DNA from: JAGDMJ01 sp963809695
Lineage (GTDB): Bacteria; Bacteroidota; Ignavibacteria; UBA10030; UBA6906
Assembly: GCA_963809695.1 (NCBI GenBank)
Contig: CAWEKI010000003.1
Span: forward strand, 33,209-97,208
DNA: 64,000 nucleotides
Reading direction: 5' to 3'
The position numbers and the translations under genes were made by a program. Shown piece after piece: positions 45,685 through 56,800 of this stretch. The notes under the pieces are model-generated. The model made no database searches. It was not told the DNA's origin and saw only the letters and a program-made list of their open reading frames with translations. Within the stretch, counting starts at the first letter, position 1. Each line of letters starts with the position of its first letter.

Positions 45685-46206
45685 CTACATCGCCAAGCGC
45701 ACCGCCCCTTCGATCGTCCCTTTGACCGAGGGAGGATGAGCCCCTTCTCTTGTGACCTCCAGCTTTGTTAGGCGAAGGGAAAAGGGCCCCTCCTCCAGGC
45801 GATTGATAAAAACTCCGATCCGATGCACGGGGCCCGAGCAGGAGAGCTTAAACCCCATGACCTGTTCATGAGCGCGGGTCTCCGGCTTCATGGGAACAAG
45901 CGATTCGAGCCTCACTGTCGCCTGGGTGGCGGAGGCATTGATGAACTCCAGTGTCCCTGTGCGCGATTGCTCAAAGGCTCCCGTTTGAGCACGCAGAAGA
46001 TCTTTCATCCTCTTTTGATGAACCAAGAGCTGACTGCGTTCGGCGGCGAGAGCTTCCGGCTCCGATGCACCCCCCTCCTTCATCTCGAGTTCGGTGTATG
46101 CCTTCCAAAGCTCACTATAGCGCTCAGCGACTTCTGTCGAGAGAATCCAGAAAAAGAGCACAACCGTACCTGCGAGTAACAGCTGATATTTTCTGAGCAG
46201 TGTCAT
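45685..46206 (-). CDS. PilO/GspM-like inner-membrane protein
   Basis: The 173-residue protein has a single N-terminal membrane helix (LLLAGTVVLFFWILS), a coiled-coil stretch (EPEALAAERSQLLVHQKRMK), and a ferredoxin-like C-terminal domain (VMGFKLSCSGPVHRIGVFIN). This is the plan of PilO and GspM. The ATG overlaps the stop of the PilM-PilN fusion gene (ATGA), matching the conserved pilMNOP order. Confidence 0.8.
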   Translation of the reverse strand: MTLLRKYQLLLAGTVVLFFWILSTEVAERYSELWKAYTELEMKEGGASEPEALAAERSQLLVHQKRMKDLLRAQTGAFEQSRTGTLEFINASATQATVRLESLVPMKPETRAHEQVMGFKLSCSGPVHRIGVFINRLEEGPFSLRLTKLEVTREGAHPPSVKGTIEGAVRLAM

Positions 46207-47606
46207 GGCAGGACCTCCGGTTTAGCGGTCAGTTCCAACTCGGCACCGACAAGTGAGGACCCGTTTCCAGTGCCCGCTCCAGCGGAGAGCCGAATGAGCG
46301 TTACCTCCGAGAAGCCTCTCTGCTGAAGCTCCTTCATGAAAGTCGTCACACCGTCGCGGGACTTCGCCGAAAGCGACAGTGCCAGGTGCAGAGAATTTTG
46401 CTGCTCTGCTTGAGCCTGGAGGCGGTCAAGGCGCACGGCTTCCGGGACGGCTCCTGCCAAGCGGTGAAGCACCCGGGAGAAATTCCCCTGAGAGCCTTTT
46501 GAGCGGGCGCCATGCACCTGAGCTTCCAGGGCCTCTACTTTTTCCCGCAAGTCCCTGACTTCGGTGAGCACATCCTGCGAGCTACTCGCCTCCTCGTCCA
46601 ACTGGTCGCTCATGCGGCCAAGGGCCAGGGAAGCGGCAGCGTGCACGGCAAGCAGCGCCAAAAGAAGAGAACCCAGGAAAATGGCCGTACGCCTAAAGCC
46701 CACCTGCCAAAGACCAGCGACTCTTTGCTCGCGTTCGGTTTCCGAGAGAAAATCCACCGGGTTGAGCTCCGAGAGAAAGCCTTTCAAGGCAACTCCCGTG
46801 GCAAGGCAATAGTCGGCCGTGAGATTATAGGGCTTGAGCTCCTTATCCTGAGGATAGATCTCAGGAAAGCGTCTGGCTCCCGCCCAGAGAAGCTCCCCGT
46901 GCTCACCGAGCATCCTCCGGGCCTGCTCAGAGAGGCCATTGGGATAGGAGACCATGGACTTTCGCTTTCCTCGAGAAAGGGGAAGGAGGGTAACTTTCTC
47001 ACCCTCCGCGTACGCCACGGTAATATCTCGTTCAGCCAGGGAAGGCTCACTCACAAAGAGAGCGTTCACGACATCGCCCACTCCAGCACTCAGTTGAAGC
47101 ACCGTGAGGCGGGCTGCCTTCAGGACTTCTCGCAGTTCCGCAAGATCGCTTTTGCGCACAAAGGTGACTTCAAGGAGGGGTCCTCCGGGTGAGTCCTCCA
47201 GCACGGACCAGCGGAGCTCAAGTTCAGAAAGTGGAATCGGGACTTTGAGCAATTTGGCTGCATGCTCGGAGATCCATTCGCCGTAGTCATGGACAGGGGC
47301 GGGGAGCTGGACGGCCACCGTGCGGACACCAGGTGAGCGGAAGGTGGCAACACAATGACGTGTCTTGATCTTGCCCTCACGGAGCGCCTCCCGGATGACT
47401 CTCCCTTTCTCTTGGGGTGTGGCGCCCTCAGGGAAATTGCAGCGTACCGGGGCATCCGCGAAGAAAGTTGCCTTGTACTTATCCAGCGGATTGCCGCGCC
47501 TGGTGACGGGCACGATCCGGGCAGATGCACCGTCCAGATCAAGCCCTAAGACGGAGCTGATGCCGGCAAGGCGCATGAAATCCACACGTTTGAGCTGGGT
47601 GAGCAT
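46203..47606 (-). CDS. PilM-PilN fusion (GspL-like) scaffold
   Basis: The 467-residue protein joins two parts normally encoded separately in type IV pili. Residues about 15-290 are an actin-like PilM/GspL cytoplasmic domain (SVLGLDLDGASARIV, later VYA-type strands). A transmembrane helix (TAIFLGSLLLALLAVHA) is near 310-328. Residues about 335-467 are a PilN-like periplasmic coiled coil plus ferredoxin-like domain. A fused protein of this topology is functionally GspL, binding the GspE ATPase at the membrane. It begins 23 nt after the secretin stop and couples to the PilO-like gene. Confidence 0.82.
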   Translation of the reverse strand: MLTQLKRVDFMRLAGISSVLGLDLDGASARIVPVTRRGNPLDKYKATFFADAPVRCNFPEGATPQEKGRVIREALREGKIKTRHCVATFRSPGVRTVAVQLPAPVHDYGEWISEHAAKLLKVPIPLSELELRWSVLEDSPGGPLLEVTFVRKSDLAELREVLKAARLTVLQLSAGVGDVVNALFVSEPSLAERDITVAYAEGEKVTLLPLSRGKRKSMVSYPNGLSEQARRMLGEHGELLWAGARRFPEIYPQDKELKPYNLTADYCLATGVALKGFLSELNPVDFLSETEREQRVAGLWQVGFRRTAIFLGSLLLALLAVHAAASLALGRMSDQLDEEASSSQDVLTEVRDLREKVEALEAQVHGARSKGSQGNFSRVLHRLAGAVPEAVRLDRLQAQAEQQNSLHLALSLSAKSRDGVTTFMKELQQRGFSEVTLIRLSAGAGTGNGSSLVGAELELTAKPEVLP

Positions 47607-47629
47607 TGGCGCCCTTTTTCCTTCCTCTT

Positions 47630-49597
47630 TCAGTCTATCTCAGGCAGTGAGGCACTCCGGAACGCCTCCCCGTAGGAAATATGCGGCGTGATATAGATCA
47701 TGAGCTCCGCTTTGCGCTTGCTGGTGTTGGAGGAAGAAAAGATTTTACCCAAAAGGGGGATATCCCCCAGGATTGGGACCTTCGTTGAAATGTCCGTTTC
47801 TGATTCCTGCACAAGCCCCCCGAGGACAATCGTTTCTCCTTCTTTCATGACCAAGGTTGAGCTCATGGAGCGTTTGCTGATCGTCGGCGGCACTTCGGGG
47901 GAGAACTGTCCCACGGGGGTGCGGAAATCGGGCTTAAGTTCCACGGTGATCATGCCGTTGGCCCCGATATAGGGGGTGATCTCGAGCTTCACATCGGCTT
48001 CGATGGTTTGAAATGACTGGCTCTCCTGGAAGATGGTCTGAGTCTGATCACGGTAGGGTGTCGTCGTCTTCAGGAGAAAGTACTGGGTCGTCCCGACACT
48101 TAAAGATGCCTTATGGCCATTGAGTGTAGCGATCAAGGGGCGGGATTTCACATTGGCCAACCCCTCAGACTCCAGCCACTTGAGGTTCAGGTAGAAATCG
48201 GCGGGAAGCGTCCCTAAATTGGCCAGATTGATCTCGGTCCCGAAGATCTTAACGCTTCCGGCCTGCTTGAGCATATGGTTGACGGCCGTGCCGTTGAAGC
48301 GCATATCGACACCCGGATAGATTGAGCCTTTCCGGTTGTAGCTCACCGTATCGGTTGCGCCGTTTAAGCCCGCTTCGATGCCAAATTCGGTGCCGTTGGT
48401 GACGTCATAGTCCACCACAAGAGCTTCAATCAAGACCTGGGCCACGGGCTTATCGAGCTCATCGAAGTACTCTTCCAGTTGTTCTACCGCATCGCGCGAA
48501 CCGACGACAACGAAGGCGTTGTGTTCCTTGGAGACCTTCACGGCCGCCTGGGAGGTGATCGCCTGCGGCACCTGGCCTAAGGCTTCATCGGCCCGTAAGT
48601 ACTTGAGCCGGATGAGGCTGGTCGTGGTGAGGGCCTTGTTGGTCCTCTCCCCGATGAAGAAGATACCTTCTGACTCTTTGTAGGAGTAGTTCGTATTTCG
48701 TAAGATCAGGTCCAGTGCTCGAGAAAGCGGGACACTCGTGGCCCGGGCGGTGACCGTACCGGTCAAGCTGCTGTAGAAGACCACATCCTTGCTCAATTGG
48801 CGGACCATGTCGGGGATCACGCGCTCAAGCGGAGCGTTGGTCACATCGAGCGTGACCAAGGAGTCCTTGACGCTGATCCAATAAGGACCTGTCTTTTGTG
48901 GTGAGGACGTGCCCTGGGTCCCGACGAAGTACTCCAGCCGGCTTACAAGGTAAATGCCGTTTCGCTTCTGGACGGCAAAGCCGCTATTGTTCATGATCTG
49001 CGTGAAACCGATCTCGAAGTCGACGTCCGTGAGTTTGCCTGTGATTGTACCCGTCGTGCCGCTGATGGAAAGAACATTTCTCCCGGTCTTCTTCTGGACC
49101 TCCAGAATCACCTGCTCGAGGGGATCGTCCTTGAACTCCACCGAGAGGAGGTTCTTTTCAAATCCCACAAGAGGCACATGAGGCAGAGGTGGCTCGGGCT
49201 TTGGCGGGGGAGGCGGGGGAAGAATCTTGAAGATACCACCCTCGAGATGAAGTTCCAATCCATTTTCCTGGGCCAAGAACTTGATGGCATCGTATACTCG
49301 CACTCGGTTCAACGATACGGTCGCACGCTTGGTGATGGAATTGTCCAAAAAGACATTGACTCCGTGCTCGCGAGAAAGCGCCCGGAAAATATCGCGCAGA
49401 TCGGTGTCTTTGAAGCTCAGGCTGGTGGTGTCAGTGGCACCCGAAGGGAGGTCTGATCTCTGCAGAGGGACACCGATGGAGCTATCCTGGGTAGATCTCG
49501 AGATGTTGCCAGCACGCGATGAATCCCTATCCTGAGGCAGCGCGACGGACATCCCCAGGGAGAGACCTGCAAGAACGATCAGAATCTTTCTTACCAT
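47630..49597 (-). CDS. gspD: Type II secretion/type IV pilus secretin (GspD/PilQ)
   Basis: From the ATG at 49597 the product has 655 residues with a signal peptide ending in MSVALPQ. Several periplasmic N-domains follow (DTDLRDIFRALSREHGVNV, a Pro-rich linker of eight prolines, then DPLEQVILEVQKKTGRNVL and APLERVIPDMVRQLS). An N3-type domain (VVVGSRDAVEQLEEYFDEL) leads to the C-terminal secretin barrel, ending with the family hallmark VPILGDIPLLGKIFSS. It forms the outer-membrane gate. No C-terminal S-domain is visible, so a separate pilot is not expected. It is complete and lies directly after the RHS fragment. Confidence 0.93.
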   Translation of the reverse strand: MVRKILIVLAGLSLGMSVALPQDRDSSRAGNISRSTQDSSIGVPLQRSDLPSGATDTTSLSFKDTDLRDIFRALSREHGVNVFLDNSITKRATVSLNRVRVYDAIKFLAQENGLELHLEGGIFKILPPPPPPKPEPPLPHVPLVGFEKNLLSVEFKDDPLEQVILEVQKKTGRNVLSISGTTGTITGKLTDVDFEIGFTQIMNNSGFAVQKRNGIYLVSRLEYFVGTQGTSSPQKTGPYWISVKDSLVTLDVTNAPLERVIPDMVRQLSKDVVFYSSLTGTVTARATSVPLSRALDLILRNTNYSYKESEGIFFIGERTNKALTTTSLIRLKYLRADEALGQVPQAITSQAAVKVSKEHNAFVVVGSRDAVEQLEEYFDELDKPVAQVLIEALVVDYDVTNGTEFGIEAGLNGATDTVSYNRKGSIYPGVDMRFNGTAVNHMLKQAGSVKIFGTEINLANLGTLPADFYLNLKWLESEGLANVKSRPLIATLNGHKASLSVGTTQYFLLKTTTPYRDQTQTIFQESQSFQTIEADVKLEITPYIGANGMITVELKPDFRTPVGQFSPEVPPTISKRSMSSTLVMKEGETIVLGGLVQESETDISTKVPILGDIPLLGKIFSSSNTSKRKAELMIYITPHISYGEAFRSASLPEID

Positions 49598-49625
49598 GTG
49601 AGTAGCTTCCTCCATCGACTCCAAA

Positions 49626-50425
49626 TCAAGGGAAGGGTATCACGTTCGTGAAATATGCCACTAGCCCAGATGGGTAGTAGCAGTCGTCATAGGCAAGAAC
49701 GGTTGGTGAGCCGGTGCTCCAGGCCACGAAGTTATCCCCGTGGGCATGCCAACCGTTATCCTGCCGGAACCCTACTTTCCCACTCAAGAACGGGTTGGAA
49801 GGGTCGGTCCAGTTGATGAGCTGCTGATTGTCCCAGCTCACTTTGATGTTCGAGCCCGAAAGCGTGACCTGCAGATGATACCACATGCCTTGCTCCATGA
49901 TGCCACCGGGCAGCGCGACGTCGACTTTCATTGAATAGACCCCGGAAAGTTTCTTGTAGATCTTGAGCCGGTTGCTGTAGGGGTAGATGAGATAATAGTT
50001 GCTGGTATTCACATAGCGCACCACGAGTGAACTATCCGTGTAGCTCGGCGGCGGTAAGGGACTGCTCACATCGCAGGTGATGACCCCATCGCCGATCGTC
50101 GTCGAGGAACTGTTCACCATGACGTTATCGGCACCGCCGGAGGAGGCCGAGAGCCACCCGTTTTCGATGGCAAAGCCTGAGCCTAAGACCGTCGTCCACT
50201 GGGAGAGATCACTCGAGAAATTCTCCACGATCATGGTGGCTCCAACCGTCACGCGCACCGTCCCTAGGAGTGTGTGACAAAATTAACCCCAGATAGGATT
50301 GAGATCTTGGGGCATCCTGCAAAATCAACCTTTTGTGAATGACGGAGAACCAAGCCCTTTAATTTTGTCACGGGCTCTAAGTGATCTTTCAGATGCTGGC
50401 TGCGGCTCAGCGCACCGTTTTCGCA
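49626..50425 (-). pseudogene. Truncated duplicate of the RHS protein core, interrupted by a MITE
   Basis: Reading on the - strand from 50425, the DNA encodes ALSRSQHLKDHL, then a 111-bp insertion, then LGTVRVTVGATMIVENFSSD and a 165-residue lectin-like domain closely matching the intact RHS protein (about residues 2225-2415). After AYDD the copy has an extra Cys codon, keeps YYPSG, then diverges and stops at 49626, well before the core's conserved end. Both ends are truncated and no signal peptide is present, so it cannot be a working toxin. It is a displaced remnant of an earlier RHS gene or C-terminal cassette between the immunity candidate and the secretin. Confidence 0.8.
50267..50377. 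mobile_element. 111-bp MITE with TA target duplication
   Basis: The ends are inverted repeats: GAGTGTGTGACAAAATTAA (from 50268) and, on the other strand, GAGCCCGTGACAAAATTAA (ending 50377), identical over the inner 13 bp. The element is flanked by TA on both sides (50265-50266 and 50378-50379). The homologous uninterrupted site in the intact RHS gene (near 52355) has a single TA. TA duplication points to an IS630/Tc1-mariner-type transposase acting in trans. It carries no gene. Confidence 0.8.
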
Positions 50426-50433
50426 GACCTTCC

Positions 50434-50895
50434 TCACCGTCCTCTGATAATCGCCCAGAGTGCCCGGCCGAACGCCGTTCCAATGACGACGGTAATGCGC
50501 AGTCCGCCAGTCTGGAAGAAAGACATATCCACAAAGAGAAGCCCAACAAGGGCCAGTATGAATCCGAGGATCCAGAGTGCGTTCGACCTTTCAGAGTCTG
50601 TGACGGACTCCTCATTCCTCAAGACCCTCATCACTTCCTGCAAAAATCCTCGATGAAGGCGCATCAGCGCAAAGGTGCTAACGACTGCAAGGGTGCATCC
50701 TATGAACAATGTGCCTTGAGCCTGAGGGTAGTCGGGGCTAGTCTTGGGTGTAAGCGCTGCAAACAGTCCGGCCCCTAGTAACCCGACAAGAAAGAGGACG
50801 CTTACCCACAGGGAATCCCGAGCTGCTCGCTGACGCCTGATCCTTCGTTGCTCGTGAACACTGAGTTGGGGCTGTTTGTTTTTCCAATGTATCAT
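50434..50895 (-). CDS. Four-helix membrane protein, candidate immunity to the RHS toxin
   Basis: From the ATG at 50895 the product has 153 residues. It has a basic N-terminus (HEQRRIRRQRAAR) and four hydrophobic helices, including WVSVLFLVGLLGAGLFAAL, TLFIGCTLAVVSTFALM and ALWILGFILALVGLLFV. Its start overlaps the RHS stop in the form ATGA, so the two are coupled. Position directly after a polymorphic toxin is the usual place of the immunity gene, and a membrane protein would suit protection against a membrane-active toxin. No family is recognised, so this rests on context. Confidence 0.6.
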   Translation of the reverse strand: MIHWKNKQPQLSVHEQRRIRRQRAARDSLWVSVLFLVGLLGAGLFAALTPKTSPDYPQAQGTLFIGCTLAVVSTFALMRLHRGFLQEVMRVLRNEESVTDSERSNALWILGFILALVGLLFVDMSFFQTGGLRITVVIGTAFGRALWAIIRGR

Positions 50896-53800
50896 CGCGT
50901 TTGCCAATCTCGTTGAACAAGTGTCTTGTCTGTTGGTGTTAAATTTGACCCAGAGCTTTGATAGGAGGGTATGGATGACTGTTGTCCACTGCTCGCTGAC
51001 CCGTCAATCACCTGCTCAGTGACAGCTTCTGTGGCCCCCCCAACTGTTTGGGCGGTTGCGGTGCCATATTGCTGGTATGCTTCTCTAGCCTTTTGGGCTC
51101 CCACAGCGCGACCCGCGGATCCAGCGTCCTTAGCTGCAATCCTCGCAGTCCTGTCTGCTGCTCGCTCCAATACCATGCCGCTCCGATTCGCCTTGATTCC
51201 CAATTCCACCTTGGTACCAGCACTTGAACCCAGTAGTCCGGCTACTGCGTGCTGCCCGACACCTTGAACAGTGATGTCCTTTCCCTGAATTGCATCGCTA
51301 CCAACACCCTGTGCAGTACTCACCCCAGTTCCCAGTAGCATCTTCACAAGTGGCCCAGCTTTTGTTAAGTGGCTTATCCCAGATGATGCTGCCCCAGCGC
51401 CCATCGCCAACCCAACTCTTGCCAAGCCTTCCCCAGAAAAAACTTCCGAGGAAGACTTCTTCTCGAATACCATCTGGCTGGCAACCTCGATCGCACCTCC
51501 TATGGCCGCACCGACGACAAAATTCACCCATCTCCCGTTGGGATCGCGTTTGCTAAGTGGCCCATCGAGACAATAGTTAAATGGACTCCAACCCGCATAC
51601 TTCTCCGCCAGCGGATCCACGCTCATCCATCTGCCTACTCTAGCGTCATAGTACCGCGCCCCAAAGTAATCGTAGCCTGTTTCACTGTCCCGCTCCTTCT
51701 CCGTGTACTTGTAGCGGGCATCGCCATAGCCACTGTTGCCGCTCCGGTAGTCCATGTACTGGCCGAACGGGTAGTAGTCGTCGTAGGCCAGGACTGTAGT
51801 TGCCCCCGTACCTGTGGCATAGGCCAGGAAGTTATCCCAGTGCACATGGCGGCTTGCGCACTGGCGGAAGCCCACCTTGCCCGTAAGAAGCGGGCTTGCG
51901 TCCGTGTAGTTGATCACATCCTGCCCATTGCAGCGGGCGCGGATATTCGAGCCACTCAAGGTGATCTCCATGTGGTACCAGGTGCCCACCTGCATCGTGC
52001 CCCCGGGTAAGGCGGCAATCACCACGGCAGTGATCGTCCCGCCCACCTTGCGCCAGAGCACGAACATGTTCTGGTAGGGCGAGATCATGTAGTAGTTGTT
52101 CGCATTCTGATAGCGCACAATGACCGAGGGGTCGCCTGAAGCCCCCGAGGCAAGCTTCCCATCGACTGTGACCACCCCATCGGCGATCACCGTCGAGGAG
52201 CTATTGACTAAGATGTTATCATTCCCGGCTGAGGAGGCCGAGAGCTCCCCGCTTTCGATGGCAAACCCTGAGCCTAGGACCGTCGTCCACTGCGAGAGAT
52301 CACCCGAGAAGTTCTCCACGATCATCTTTGCCCCGACTGTCACGCGCACAGTGCCTAAGTGGTCCTTCAGGTGATAGCTCCTGCTTAAGGCGGCCCCGTC
52401 GCGCTTGACCTGCCCCAGGAGCCCACTTGCTCCCCAGAGATTGCAGCTCGGACTCGTGGTCGAGCCGTTGTAGACCACTTCAGTCTTCCCGTCTGCTCCT
52501 CCCACATACCAGACAGGCGAGCCCGCTCCGACCGTCTTCTGCACACGCATGCCTGCGGCATCATAGGCATACTGAATGAGCGTGCCGTCGGTCTTATACT
52601 CCGAGACGGGCAAATTGTTCATGTCGTAGATGACCAGGGCAATCCCCCGGCTTGTGTCGGCCTGCACGTTCCCGTTTCCATCATAGTCGTAGGCCCCGCT
52701 TCCTTGGTCGTCGAGATCGGTGGTGAAGCTTCCCGAGCCGACGTTATCGTCAATGTACTCCAGCCGGTTGGTATTTGCAAGGTAGTTGTAGGTGAGATTG
52801 TCCATCGCCAAGGCATTGGAGCCGGTGGATGTGCCCCAGCGCACAAGATTGGTGATATTGCCGTTGGCGTCATAGCTGATCTGAGGCATTTTGTAGCGGT
52901 CATGGCTATGCCAGCCGGTTTCGGACTTGTAGCCGAAGAGGGCTGCCGTGAGCCGGTTGGCCCTGTCGTAGCTGAAACCGTAGCCGACGATGCTTGTGGA
53001 GTCAGGCGTACCCCAGCCAAACTTGTTGGCCGCTTCGCTGTAGGCCATCCAGCTGATGTTGCCGTTATACTGCGCCGCAGCCCCTGTTTGCTGACCGATC
53101 TCTCCACTGTTGTCTTCATACCCCAGCTTCTGCCAGTACTGGTCGGAAGTCAGGGTTTTCAGCCAGTCCCGCTGGGTGTAGGTGTAGCTCACCGTCTGGG
53201 CCGGCGCCACACCGAGCGTCATCTGACTTTCCCGTCCCGTGGCAAGATAGCTGTGCCGTGCTTCCTTCACCCTGCTGGCCGAATCAGATCCGCTGGAGAC
53301 CGTGGCGAGCCGGCCCGCCTGGTCATACGCGTACCACCAGGAGTAATTGTTCACCGCGTTGTAGGCATCCGCATAGCTTTTCTTGATGACGTTCCCTTGC
53401 AGATCATGGAAGTAATACACCTTCTTCGAACCAGACCCCAGACCCTTCTGCACCACCCATTCCACGCGTCCCATCCCATCATAGGAATAGAATGTTGTAA
53501 GCGCCACTGTTCCCAGCCGGTAGCTCACAGCCTTGGAGAGCCGCCCTTGCACATTATTCTGCCCGGCGGCCATCGCATCTGAGCTCGTGGTGTCATAGAA
53601 AAAGGTCTTTGTCAGGAGATAACTGGATATCGGGTAGGCGGCCGAATCTGCCTCCGCTTGTGAGAACCCCGAGGCATCGGCTGCTTCGCATTCTCCTTCC
53701 TCCGTGAGGCGCCCCAGAGCGTCGTACTTCCTGTAGGCAAACGGATACTGGGTCTGACACTGGATGGCATACGGCGTCGAGGGAGGATCCTGGGCCGTGG

Positions 53801-56800
53801 ACCGCACAAAGTAGCTGTAGGTCCCCTGCGGCAGAACCAGTGATGAAGACTGCGGAACTCCCGTGGTGACAAGCGAAAGCATAATCACCCCGCCTGAGGT
53901 CTTCACCTGCAGTGTTACGTTGCCTCCCTGCACCGGCACTCCAGGACCGTCCAATGTAACGTTTACCTTCCCCCGGTTGTTGAGCGTGAAATTGCCCGAC
54001 GTTTGGCCTCCGGGCGCGATGCTCGTGGAGATATTGACCGCGTTGGCTCCGGAACCGGTGTGCGCGGCATCGCTGATGAGCCGGAGATTGCCGTTCTTGT
54101 CATAGAGATATTGCACCGTGCCGGCGTCAGGAGAGGTTTTCTGGCCCATCTGGCTCAGTGTGTTGTACTGGTAGCTCGTTTTGTATACACTGCCGTTGGG
54201 CGGAGTCGAAGTGGTGAGATTGCCCAGGGCGTCATAGGTGAAACCGGTCATCAGGGAATCGGCCGTTCCCATCCTCACGACGGACCGGACCGTATTGCCG
54301 AAGACGTCTTTGGACACCCTGGTTGTATCCCCCTGCTCATTTCTTGTCAAGGTGACATTCCATTTGTTCGTGACGTCGGGGAGATAGTCGACCTTGATCT
54401 CGTGTCCTGAGCCGACGGCAAACGCATCCCCCGGAGCACCTTGCAGCTGAAGGCGGTTGAGCGGGTCCTGGCAATAGCGGGTCTCGCTGTAGGGCGTATT
54501 TCCCAATGTGATCCCAAGCCCCGTGTAGTATGCTGAGAGATTGCTTGAGAAATTCCCGTCATAGCTATGCTTACTCGCCCCGAGAGCCACCTGGTAGGGT
54601 TTGTATGCAAAGTGAGGCCGGCTGAGAGAGTCGTATGCCGTCTGTGCGACAATGTCGGAATCGCCGAAGGAGATCTGTCTCTGAATCTCACGGCCCAGCC
54701 CGTCGGTATAGCTTTTTACAGTCGTCGTGTCTGTTGCCGTCCGATAGGATTTCTCCCGAGTGAAGTTGGGATCCGAGGCGACAAACGAACCGCCGTGTGC
54801 GTCGGCAGAATAGTAGTAGGAGTATACTTTGACGAGGGAACCCTGAGTGTTCTTCACCTGGACGGGTCGCCCAAAGCCGTCGTAGCTCGTCGCAGTGAAG
54901 GATCCGGCCGGGTCACACTTGTACGTGGGAAGCAGGAACAGTGAATCGTAGGTCAAGGTGCTTGCCAGGGCATTGGCTGGTACAAAGCGCAAATCATCCC
55001 ACCAGCACTCGTCGTAGGTCTGTTGATTGTACTGACCGTTGCGGGCATAGACCCAGACCTGGGTGATGTCGCGATATGGGCTCAAGTCCAATGGGAGCTC
55101 AAGGCGTTCCCAGCTTCCTGTTCCCTGAGCCAGCACCTGCATGGGGTAGGTCTCCAGGGAGTCGTTGGCATAGCGCACCGACCAGAGAAGATTGGCGTGG
55201 GCTACACTTGTTTTGACCCAACCGGAAAAAGTGTATTTGCCACTCGTGTTGAGATCACCGGCCAGGAATTTTCGCGTGACGAGACCATAGTAAGCCGTCC
55301 CATGATGCCAGCCTCGCGCCCCCGTCCGAGCGACAGTCGAGATCTCCCCTGTGGTCCAATCATCCCAGTCACCATAGGTACCGTCCTCAAAGTCGCAGAC
55401 GGTCGATTCGCTGTTTCCGGCGTTGCTGATCACGGCTACCGGAACCGCGGTATTATATCCCCACTTGGTCGTTGTTTTCACACTGTTGGCATCGGTCTCC
55501 TGCATCACTTGACCATACGCTGTGTACTGCTCGGTTGTGTGCTCAAGCGAGTAGTTCCCGTCGTAGCTGAATGCCGTTGGGCTGGCGCTGGAGGCCGAGA
55601 AACTTCCCACGGGAATCCCCGCTGAGGCCCTGAGGCTCAGTTGCTGTTCCGGCAAAATCTGATTGGCCGCAAAGCCCCTGAATTTCACCAGATCAGCAGC
55701 AAGGACCTTCTGCACCCCGGCGCTGTCTTGGATCACCTCCTTCTCCACGACGGCATTGACCATGTGGCTCACTGTCTTCATCGAGTCAAGGGCACGCACC
55801 ATCGCATCACCGGACGCCGGGCTGGTCGAGGCGTAATCAAGCGGGTACTTCATGCGCGTGATGCGTTGAATCCCGTCGCTGTTCGTCTCGGTGATCTTGG
55901 TGACCTGCAGGTGAAGGGGATTGCCGAACTCGTAGGAAGTGACCCTGGCAATACCATCGGTGAGAGTCGAATCGACGAGAAGCTCATCGAAAAAGACGCC
56001 CCGCACCGAATCAATCGCCTCGGCCGTCCAAAGCTGATTTCCCTCCCTTTTGAGTTCCTCACTGTTGCTGTATTCCTTGATCCTATATGGCTTTCCATCG
56101 AGTTGCAGGTAGTTCTTTGCCTCTACGAATTCCGATGCCTGGTTCGGCCCAAGGTCATTATAAAAGTAAGTGACGGTCTTCCCCGAGCTGCCCGGCGGCG
56201 TTACAGTGACCTTGTTGTACCGTCCGTAGCTTACCTGCTCATCAAATGAACCATTTTCGAAGGCATACGTTGTCTTGAGGCTATCTCCCGTGCCGGGAAG
56301 AATTACCTTCTTGTCCAGAACGAAATCATAGCTTGTGCCGGTGAACGAAGGATCGCCACTTGCGTCCCAGCCTTGCGCATACACATGATTTGTGTCGGAG
56401 GCACCCTGGGAGCAGTTCATGATATTGAACGAGAGTACGAAGTTCCGTCCTGGCTGCATAAACCAATGTATGGGGGTGCTAGCCTGAAGAAATGCACGTG
56501 CAAACGGTACGACGATACTAGACCGCAACGAATCACCGACGAAGGTGTAACACCTCACGCCGCAGTGCACTTCATCTACCGTGCCGTACCTCTTTTCAAG
56601 AAGGAACGAGTTCTCGCCAAAGCCTCCGAGCCCAGGATAATCGCACGTATCATCAACAGTCAGATGATTGGGTTGTGCCCAATCCGACCCATTGTGTGTA
56701 AGAGAAAAGATGTGCACAATCCCATTGCTGCTGGTCGTACCAGCAAATACCAATCTGTTGCCGCTGGAGAAACTTGATGCCTGAAAAAGAGTGCCCTGCC

